A DNA stretch of 21,800 bases from Mitosporidium daphniae (lineage: Eukaryota > Microsporidia), in assembly GCF_000760515.2 (NCBI RefSeq), contig NW_013546141.1:1-21800 (forward strand). The letters run 5' to 3'. The notes under the pieces were generated by a model, which saw only the letters and a program-made list of their open reading frames with translations, had not been told where the DNA came from and ran no database searches. Both the position numbers and the translations under genes were made by a program. Shown piece by piece: positions 10,562 to 16,879 of this stretch (position 1 is the stretch's first letter; every line of letters starts with the position of its first letter).

Positions 10562-10597
10562 CACTTAATAAATTTGCCAAGTATTGAGAATTTTTTT

Positions 10598-10940
10598 ATG
10601 GATGACCACCTTATGCTGTAGGCCTTGCACCGTATTTTTACCTAGATCAACTCCAGAAACATTAACATTCCATTTTTTAATTCCAACTTTGCAAACATTG
10701 TAGCAAAGGCTTTGGATGTCGATCCAGAGCCGAAGCCCGATCTCATCCAAAGGAAGATCTTCTCTTGTGAACAAAATATTCACATGTAACTTTGATATCA
10801 AATTGCTAACAGATAGTGAATTTATATCCAAAGATACAAGAATGCTTCGAGTTGCTGTAGGATCTATTTTAGAGATCCTTTTATTGGCTGCTGAAACGAT
10901 ACACGAGTTCGGGCATGATGATGGGTCTTTATTGGCTTAA
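10598..10940 (+). CDS. PCC1: Pcc1 subunit of the KEOPS/EKC complex (two introns)
   Basis: Exons 10598-10617, 10657-10785 and 10817-10940, with introns of 39 nt (10618-10656) and 31 nt (10786-10816), give 273 nt and a 90-residue protein. Pcc1 (LAGE3 in mammals) is the small dimerising subunit of KEOPS, which makes the t6A37 modification of ANN-decoding tRNAs. Family marks in order are NINIPFFNSN (strand 1), AKALDVDPEPKPDL (the conserved DPE motif after helix 1), NIHIEF, then RMLRVAVGSILEILLLAAET and IHEFG, which closely track the family's LRVAVNSFLDSL...IETLERFG. The second intron carries CTAAC followed by AG, a good branch-site context. No single frame spans the gene, so it is easily missed, and a longer minus-strand frame covers it. 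The first exon is only 20 nt, making the start the least certain part. Confidence 0.84.
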
Positions 10941-10946
10941 ATAAAT

Positions 10947-11407
10947 CTATAATTTTCCTTGTTCTGTTTCGTAATTTTTAACCCCGACATCCAAATCTGC
11001 CTTTCCCGCGATAGGATGTTCCTGCTCTTTCGAATCTTCGACCGTCTCTTGGGCTTGAGAAAGGTTAAAGGCATTCGCCCCCCGAGGAATACTGGGAATA
11101 ATATTAGCCTATGAGACTAGTTGGGCATAACCTGTACCTTTCCTAAAAGCCACGCAACTCGAAATGTAGGCTGCGCGCCTCTTCCTAGCCAATACTTGAT
11201 ACGGTCAAAATTGAGATATATCCGCTTAGACATATCGGCAGAATCTGGGATCGGCTCATACTTGCCCAAGTTCTCGATGAACTTGGAATCTCTTCGTCGA
11301 TATGATTGGGCAACATTAATAAAAAACTCTGGAGAGTTCTTTGTCCCACCACGAGAAAGCCTCAGTTTCAACAAATGGCCTTTAGGTGGGATGGGAGGTT
11401 TGACCAT
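10947..11407 (-). CDS. MRPS16: Mitochondrial small-subunit ribosomal protein bS16m (one intron)
   Basis: Exon 1 (11407-11118) and exon 2 (11091-10947) flank a 26-nt GT...AG intron (11092-11117) and give 435 nt, 144 residues. bS16 is a conserved protein of the bacterial-type small subunit. Diagnostic blocks are KLRLSRGGTKNSPEFFINVA, the RRRDSKFIENLGKYEP motif, and IYLNFDRIKYWLGRGAQPT. In a eukaryote this is the mitoribosomal form, so mitochondrial translation is present. Exon 1 can be read alone to a TAG seven codons after GKV. Splicing TA|T instead opens a further 49-codon acidic, hydrophilic tail ending at 10947, which is why I extend the gene. The tail is not part of the core S16 fold and could not be compared with anything. 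It converges on PCC1 with 6 bp between stop codons and diverges from the DNAJC17-like gene over 29 bp. Confidence 0.88.
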
Positions 11408-11436
11408 TTAATTGTTTTAAATAAATTAAATTTTTA
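11408..11436. promoter_or_regulatory. Shared 29-bp bidirectional promoter, bS16m/DNAJC17-like
   Basis: The two divergent start codons are 29 bp apart. The interval is AT-only apart from a single G:C pair and holds AAATTAAAT, the same tract found before RRP6, MLH1 and other starts. There is no room for two separate promoters, so initiation is probably bidirectional or reaches into the coding regions. Confidence 0.55.
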
Positions 11437-12024
11437 ATGTCGGCAGAATTCTATGGCATTTTGGGAATACCAGCAAAGTCTCCCGTTTCCATTGTCCAAA
11501 AAGCATACAAACAGGCCGCTTTACGCCTACACCCGGATAAGAATCGAAGCAACCCTAATGCTACAGAGAGATTTCATGCGATTGCGGAGGCATATGCTGT
11601 ACTTTCAGATCCTGCTGCAAAAGCTGCGTATGACGAAAAAATAGCCCTAGAAGAGGCGCGCCTAGCTAGACTGGCGCAAATGGATGAAAGACGAAGGGGT
11701 CTTCGCGAGTCTTTGTTGGCTCGTGAAAAACAAGCCGCTTCTTTTGCTGCAAATTTCAGAGAAAAGCCCGGGGAGGCTGAGCGGATGGCCGCTGCCAAGT
11801 TTCAAATGGAGCTTGAACGTGTCAGGAGGAAGCAATATAGAACCCAATCTGCCTTTAAACCGGACACTTCAACGGACGATCATGAAGCTGAAGATGTCTG
11901 CACTGTACATATTTTACCGCAAAGAAAACCGAACAGGATTATCATGCCATTTGTTGATGAATGCAAAGGTCTTTCTCTTGACGAGTATGAAGCTGTCACT
12001 TTTCAGAGGTTTAGGGCTCCATAA
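11437..12024 (+). CDS. DNAJC17/Cwf23-like spliceosomal J-domain protein
   Basis: A 195-residue protein opens with a J domain (residues about 4-68): FYGILGI, the helix QKAYKQAALRLHPDKN with the HPD tripeptide at 32-34, and AYAVLSDPAAKAAYDEK. The J domain stimulates Hsp70 ATPase. The part after it looks like DNAJC17 (S. pombe Cwf23): an AAYD-to-arginine/glutamate coiled-coil helix (LAQMDERRRGLRESLLAREKQ, about 78-98), and a C-terminal LSLDEYEAVTFQRFR resembling the family's LSERDYESLVMMRMRQ. That family works with the spliceosome, which suits a genome with many introns and the neighbouring PRP31 gene. The RRM present in most DNAJC17 proteins (about 300 residues) is not recognisable; at most a remnant (VCTVHILP) remains. 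A generic class-C J protein is the alternative. Confidence 0.72.
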   Translation: MSAEFYGILGIPAKSPVSIVQKAYKQAALRLHPDKNRSNPNATERFHAIAEAYAVLSDPAAKAAYDEKIALEEARLARLAQMDERRRGLRESLLAREKQAASFAANFREKPGEAERMAAAKFQMELERVRRKQYRTQSAFKPDTSTDDHEAEDVCTVHILPQRKPNRIIMPFVDECKGLSLDEYEAVTFQRFRAP

Positions 12025-12112
12025 TGGCCTCTTAAAACTGCATTTGTTATTTTATTAAAAATTCTTTCTGATATTTGCAATAATTTACCATTAGGTTATT
12101 TATTAAATTAAA

Positions 12113-12182
12113 ATGGCGGTAGCAAGCCTACATGTTGTAAAGAAAATATACTTTCTGGCATGGCCCATTCACATGTAGCCTT
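12113..12182 (+). other. Hairpin-forming element upstream of PRP31, function unknown
   Basis: Positions 12124-12135 (AAGCCTACATGT) pair with 12171-12182 (ACATGTAGCCTT) at 11 of 12 positions, closing a 35-nt loop that contains a second small stem (AAAG...CTTT). A T-rich stretch (12197-12212) follows. Just upstream, ATG at 12113 sits after TTATTAAATTAAA, the start-codon context used by real genes here, and opens a 21-residue frame (start MAVASLHVV) ending inside the right arm. This could be a small non-coding RNA, a structured leader of PRP31, or a tiny first exon. I see no tRNA boxes, no C/D or H/ACA signature and no U6 ACAGAGA motif. Confidence 0.3.
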
Positions 12183-12221
12183 AAAATGTTCAAGTAAATT
12201 TTATTTTATTTTAATCTGCGG

Positions 12222-13626
12222 ATGTCTACTTTGTATGTTGTTTCTTCTAAAATTCTCGATCTTTTAGCACAGGTAGAAACTTACAGTCTTGCCTCAGAAC
12301 CTATGAATGAGCAGGTTAATTATATTATCGTTGATGTCAATGAAAGTATTGTGGAGCTAGATGAAATCATCAAGGTGGCATTTGCTGATTTGCGGGCAAG
12401 ATACGCTGCTCGATTTCCTGAATTGGAGACAGTTAACATTTCTCTTTTGGAATATGCACGGTGTGTTATATTAATTGGAGATTCTCCCACTTTATCGAAC
12501 ATTAATTTTTCTTCCCTAATGCTTTCACCTTCTGCCATTATGATTTTGTCAATGTGCTCAACAACAACAACCGGAAAGGCAATTGACAAAGCTTCATTGG
12601 ATCGCTCCATTTACATTGCAAATTTTATCATCTCAGCGCTCGATGCAAAGTCCAAGGTAATATTTTCGAACTCTTAATTGTGTAGCTGCTGAATTTCATT
12701 GAAAGACAGATGTCCATAATAGCGCCATCGCTTTCGGCAATTATCGGTAGCTCCGTGGCGGCCCAATTAATCGGAGCATCTGGCGGGTTGAGATCATTGA
12801 GTACAATGCCCTCTGGGAATATTCAGGTGCATTATAAGCTAGTAACAACTAGGTTCTTGGATCAGCAATGCAGGCTTCTAAGCTTGGGATTGGAGGTGAT
12901 CTTGCTGGATTTTCCAAGTCCTCCTCTATGCATTCTGGATTTATTTCTCAATGCGATATTCTCAGAAACATCAATCAAAGCGAATATAAGATACGAGCAA
13001 TTAGATTGGTATCTGGAAAGTGCGCTCTTGCTGCTCGATATGATGCCGATCATTTGCGAGAAAACCTATCAATCAATCGAAAGCTACATCCCCAGGCGTC
13101 ATCGAAATATGGCGTTTCATTGCGGGCTGAGATTGAAAAGAAAATTGAAAAGATGTTGGAACCGCCTCCCATTCAAAAGCCTAAGCCACTTGCTGCCCCA
13201 AAAGAGCATGCTAAACAAAGAAGAGGAGGAAAACGTGTCAAAAAACAGAGAGAGAGCGTTGCTATTACAGAAATGCGTCGCCTACAGAACCGAATGACTT
13301 TTGGTACGATTGCCGAAGATGAGATTATCTATGGAGACGAGACGATTGGACTGGGTCAGGTTAAGATGGGGGATAATCGTGAGGGCATTATCGATGCGTA
13401 TTCCAAAATTGCCGCTCCAAAGGCTAATAATAAGGCAAGGGAAGCCCTCCTCAAGAAAGGCCGTGAAGTAACCTCCAAATTTTCATTTACATCTGGTATT
13501 ATATCTTCCCTCTCCATTAGCAATGGTCAGGGAATTCAGCTTCAAAACCCAGAAAAACCTGCCCACTCCTCCAACAGCGTTCTGAAAGGAATATTAACTT
13601 CTACAAAACTGTATAGTACCAAATAA
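12222..13626 (+). CDS. PRP31: Pre-mRNA splicing factor PRP31 (two introns)
   Basis: Exons 12222-12656, 12686-12826 and 12853-13626, with introns of 29 nt (12657-12685) and 26 nt (12827-12852), give 1350 nt, 449 residues. PRP31 binds the U4 snRNA 5' stem-loop with 15.5K/Snu13 and links U4/U6 to U5 in the tri-snRNP. Marks in order: a NOSIC-type helix region with RYAARFPELE; LSPSAIMILSMCSTTTTGK; the Nop domain QMSIIAPSLSAIIGSSVAAQ and LIGASGGLRSLSTMPSGNIQ; then AIRLVSGKCALAARYD, EPPPIQKPKPLAAP, the basic KQRRGGKRVKKQRES and RRLQNRMTFGTIAEDE of the C-terminal PRP31 domain. The acidic N-terminus of human PRPF31 (499 residues) is missing. After the second intron NIQVLG matches the family's NIMLLG, followed by about seven extra residues. 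A 47-nt variant of that intron ending after ATGCAG would also keep the frame. Confidence 0.94.
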
Positions 13627-13770
13627 ATTATAAAGTAAATGTTAGCAGAGGCCCTCAAAAAAGATCTTTAAACCGTGCCATTGTGCAAATATATACATAC
13701 ACAGCTGCGAGCTTGGATTGTATTGAATTCCTCTCATCACCCCTGTAGCAATAAAAATGACGATCCAGAA

Positions 13771-14883
13771 TTAAAGCTTTAATAATTTAATTGTTTCCTG
13801 GGCTCGTTGCCTGGCGTTGGCTTCCCCAACAAGCAATATCTGTTGCACGATTTTTTCATCACATCTTAAGAGCTCTATTTTCGCTTTAATAGGCTGCAGT
13901 GTTGATATAATAGAATCTGTCAGTGATTTTTTAAATTCTTGAATCGATGCAAACTTGGTAATATCAGAATGAGATCCATTAACCGCGCTATAAATGGTAA
14001 TCAAGTTTGACATTGCAGGTGACATTTCTTTGAGCGGAATATCAAACCTTGGGTTTGATTCCGTAAGCGCACTCTTAATTTTCGAGTAAATAACATTGTG
14101 GTCATCGTCAATGTTAATGCGAGAAAAATCATCAGGGTCGGATTTGCTCATTTTCTTATTTGGGTTGTTCAAACTCATCACCCTGCCACCCTTTTCTTTT
14201 GGAGTTATAAGCGGTTGTGGGATCGGAAACTCCCGCATGGACCTTGACTGCTGAAGCTTTTTGGCCAAAAATTTACATAATTCAAGATGTTGCATTTGGT
14301 CTTCTCCGATAGGAACATGGGTAGATCTTGAGAGAATAGCTCAAGTTAGTTACCTGTACAACAGAATGTCTGCAGCTTGCAAAATTGGATATGTGAGAAT
14401 CCCAGCTGATACAGAACCTGTCCCATTCGGATGCACTTTTCGTCGTTCCTATTATTAGATTAATGAGGGGGGAGGGGCTACTTTGTACTGTGTCATCCTT
14501 TCCAATCTTCCAAGCGAAGTCAAACATGATAAAACCCAAGCTAATAAGGTATGCTCTGGGATCTAAAGGGCATTAAACAAATATAAAAGACGCACCTGGC
14601 TTTGTCTAAAAAGAGAAAAAGGAAATTCCCTTGGATCCAATCCACAGGCAATCAATTGAATGGCAGCAGAAATGTTATTTTCACTTGAGATTGTCCATGA
14701 CGTGGAGGTTAGAGCATGCAAGTCAGCCAAAGAAAAATATATATTATGAGCTTGTTGCGGGCATTTATTTTCGCCATTTAAAGTGAATTTTGATGAAATT
14801 AATGAAACCCAAGGGCGAATAGCACCGAGATAGTTTCCTAAATGTAGTCTTCCAGTGGGCTGGATTGCCGAAAAGAGAATCAT
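13771..14883 (-). CDS. MSW1: Mitochondrial-type tryptophanyl-tRNA synthetase (three introns)
   Basis: Exons 14883-14596, 14562-14482, 14448-14354 and 14326-13771, with introns of 33, 33 and 27 nt, give 1020 nt, 339 residues, the size of bacterial and mitochondrial TrpRS. It charges tRNA-Trp. Class I marks: FSAIQPTGRLHLGNYLGAI (the HIGH motif as HLGN), RQSQIPEHTLLAWVLSCLTS, TYPILQAADILLYR, THVPIGEDQMQHLELC and KKMSKSDPDD (KMSKS at about 213-217). The bacterial-like sequence marks it as the organellar enzyme (WARS2/MSW1); the cytosolic one is another clade. No cleavable presequence is evident, since the catalytic domain starts at residue 2, so import would rely on an internal signal. An unspliced reading breaks right after FRQSQ, and the second intron carries three consecutive stop codons before its AG. 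The tRNA-Glu gene lies 73 bp upstream on the other strand. Confidence 0.95.
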
Positions 14884-14956
14884 AAGATAGTATGTAGATT
14901 TGTCTAATTATATTTAATTAAATATATTATTAATTCTAACTGGAAAATTGTTTCCA

Positions 14957-15028
14957 TCCGCATTGGTCTAGTGGCTAGGATTTCACGCTCTCACCGTGAC
15001 GGCCGGGGTTCGATTCCCCGATGCGGAA
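14957..15028 (+). tRNA. tRNA-Glu(CTC): tRNA-Glu (anticodon CUC)
   Basis: A 72-nt cloverleaf: acceptor TCCGCAT pairs with ATGCGGA and is followed by discriminator A. The D arm carries the A-box TGGTCTAGTGGCTAGG. The anticodon stem TCACG/CGTGA encloses the loop CTCTCAC with CTC at positions 34-36, decoding GAG. The T arm is CGGGG-TTCGATT-CCCCG with the B-box GGTTCGATTCC. There is no intron. CCA is not encoded, as expected for a eukaryotic nuclear tRNA. Confidence 0.96.
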
Positions 15029-15029
15029 A

Positions 15030-15034
15030 TTTTT
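15030..15034 (+). terminator. Pol III T5 terminator of tRNA-Glu
   Basis: Five T residues start two bases after the tRNA 3' end, a normal RNA polymerase III stop. The run overlaps the stop codon (15033-15035, TAA on the minus strand) of the convergent COA3-like gene. Confidence 0.8.
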
Positions 15035-15354
15035 ATTTCAATCTAGTAAAGCCACCTCTCAAGTTAATATCTTTGGGTCGAAGCATTTCCTCCTCGCTGG
15101 AAACAGAACCCTTGTTGCTCCTATTCGAGTGGTAGGTAGAATACATTGAATATCCATCTAAAAGTTTAACCGCTTTTGACCTTACATACACAGAGGACAA
15201 ACCCTGTCAACCCTACAAGCGTAAGGTTTAGTCGTAGCTTTTGAGGAATGTCAAGCCAACGGCTAAAGATTGGAATTCTGGAGGCTTTGCTTTGCTGGTT
15301 GAGCTGATGGTCATGTGGAAAAAATGCTTTTGAGGGGAAACTATATTGGCTCAT
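15033..15354 (-). CDS. COA3-like cytochrome c oxidase assembly factor (one intron)
   Basis: Exon 1 (15354-15186) and exon 2 (15157-15033) joined over a 28-nt intron (15158-15185, GTAAGG...TTTTAG) give 294 nt, 97 residues. A short hydrophilic N-terminus leads into a single membrane segment, LNLTLVGLTGFVLCVYGYSM (about 42-61), followed by a hydrophilic tail rich in serine and charge. The segment and its YGYSMYS exit closely resemble COA3/CCDC56 (family pattern GALVLAIYGYTFYS), a mitochondrial inner-membrane protein that stabilises newly made Cox1. The splice falls inside this motif: the unspliced frame reads VCK and then a stop, while splicing gives VYGYSMYS. Size matches COA3 (about 85-106 residues). 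Other one-helix COX assembly proteins (COX14, for example) are possible. Presence implies a mitochondrion that still encodes Cox1. Confidence 0.66.
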
Positions 15355-15403
15355 TAAGATTTTAAAAAATGCCTTTCTTTTATTAATTAGCTGATTGCAA
15401 GTG

Positions 15404-16537
15404 TTAAACCTCTGTTTTCCCTCGAATCCCAGTATCTTCTGCTAGCTGGTAGTTAGCAAATGGCGTGTTTTGAAATGCTTGATATGGTAATGGTTTAGGG
15501 GAAACCACTTGCTTCCAATTGACAGGATGCGGTGTCATTATCTGGCTTTCCGGGCCGTTAGTGTTATAAGNCCTTTGAAATTGATTATAGCCCATACATT
15601 GTACATTATGAATCCCGAGAAATGGCGGCACCGAAAATATACCAGGATACACGGGTATAGGTAAATGTTGGTTAGGAGGAATATTTTCCAAATTTGACCC
15701 ATAAGGAGAGTGATCTTGATGGTATAAAGAGTTCGGCGTAGTTTTGACAATCTCTTGCTGGCTTGCTGCATCGGCATTAATTTTTTCTTCTGAAGTGGGG
15801 ACCTAATTTTTATATAATTTTCCGAATACCTCTTCCGACTCCGCCACGTTCAAACACTCTTGGATCATATTTTTGCCCTCTGATTTGGTAACCATCGGCT
15901 GGAATTTTGGCGTTGCGAATGTATAAATATGACCAGATTCAGATGCCACGAGCAACAAAACTTGCGTTCCGGTCAATGTACTCAACTCATAGGCCTTTTT
16001 CATGATTCCCGTTCTACGTTTTGAGAAAGTGATGTTTCTTTTGCTTCTATCCTCTATAAATTCTATTTTAATTTTTCTTCGCCCGTTTCGTTTTTCAGAT
16101 CGCAAATAAGGCTCCGCATCAGAATCATCGCAATCATCTGAGGGTATTTGAAATTCCGGATTATCCCTTCGAGAGATATCTTTAGACGAATTGTCGTTGT
16201 TTTGGCTTGGCTTAATCGAACAAAATAGCTTGTTTCCATGCTGTGGTACGCCCTGTCTAAAAATTGTTTCCTTTTGAAAATATTCGGGATGCACATTATT
16301 TTTCGTCATGCAAGCCATACTAGAAAGAATAGGGTTGTTGCTGCCCATCGAAAATGGTGATGTTGCAGCAGAGGAGGCGTTCGAGTGAATAAAGGTTTCA
16401 TTGCCAGTAAATGTATTTCCATTTCCTTGGATGTTTGGATCATGAAAGATGCCAAGAAATGAATTCTCAATATTTTCTGTTACGGGCGGCGTAATGACTG
16501 CCGCCTGATGTGGAACGGTTGATGTCTTTGGTATCAT
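15404..16537 (-). CDS. SRF/MCM1-type MADS-box transcription factor (one intron)
   Basis: Exon 1 (16537-15830) and exon 2 (15802-15404), with a 27-nt intron (15803-15829), give 1107 nt, 368 residues. The MADS domain spans about 152-211: GRRKIKIEFIEDRSKRNITF, then SKRRTGIMKKAYELSTLTGT and QVLLLVASESGHIYTFATPK. This is the type I (SRF/Mcm1/ARG80) sequence, with the SAM extension to about 230 (FQPMVTKSEGKNMIQECLN). It is flanked by a long N-terminal arm rich in N, S, P and T and an acidic SDDCDDSDAE patch, and by a C-terminal region rich in P, Q, N and Y that may activate transcription. MADS dimers bind CArG-type DNA and recruit partner factors. The intron lies just after the SAM region; retaining it would add nine codons and a stop, leaving a DNA-binding protein without the C-terminal region. 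An ambiguous base at 15571 leaves one residue undefined. Confidence 0.92.
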
Positions 16538-16879
16538 GCTCAGGTTAATTTTAGCAATGTATAAATAGAAATGCTTTAAGACACACTTCTCCTGAAAAGG
16601 ATGGCCTGATTTGGATCGTAGATATATCTTGAAAAATTGTTGATATTTATAGAAAGGGAAATGTACGTATAGAGATCTAAAAAAGGAAACTATGCCGTGT
16701 CGTAAATGCAGAAAAATGCGAATTGCTTGTCCTTGTAATTAATTTAAATTTAAATATGAATCCAACTGATATGGCCCAATCATTTTCTTGTGATCAAAAG
16801 CCCTCTATTTAAATTGTTTCATTCAGTAATATGTACATTTCCGGTATAATGTTCAAATAATTAAATTTAAAATTTAAGA
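16538..16879. other. Divergent MADS/MLH1 intergenic region
   Basis: 342 bp between two divergent genes. The half near MADS holds a P-box-like site (16591-16600). In the middle are two tiny plus-strand frames, 16692-16742 (Cys-rich, 16 residues) and 16756-16812 (18 residues). The half near MLH1 ends in an AATTAAATTTAAAATTTAAG tract directly before the ATG. No RNA gene or longer coding segment is visible. Confidence 0.5.
16591..16600 (-). promoter_or_regulatory. Mcm1 P-box/CArG-like site upstream of the MADS gene
   Basis: Read on the minus strand the site is CCTTTTCAGG, which fits the Mcm1 P-box pattern CCYWWWNNGG exactly and the strict CArG pattern CC(A/T)6GG with one mismatch. It lies 54 bp upstream of the MADS start codon, so it could serve autoregulation. 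A random match in a region this long is not rare (roughly one chance in six on both strands). Confidence 0.3.

Noticed and set aside
10565-10831. Minus-strand frame of 88 codons (116 if read back to the previous stop)
   Set aside because: No ATG in frame and no family resemblance; the plus strand carries Pcc1 motifs over the same bases.
12139-12182. U6-like snRNA (contains GGCATGGCCC)
   Set aside because: The ACAGAGA box, internal stem-loop and overall length of U6 are absent; the shared ten bases are likely chance.
12868-13626. A separate gene beginning at ATG 12868
   Set aside because: It is the third exon of PRP31; the preceding 26-nt intron joins it in frame to the Nop domain exon.
14261-14458. 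Plus-strand 65-codon frame over the TrpRS introns
   Set aside because: It is antisense to well-conserved TrpRS exons and has no recognisable features.
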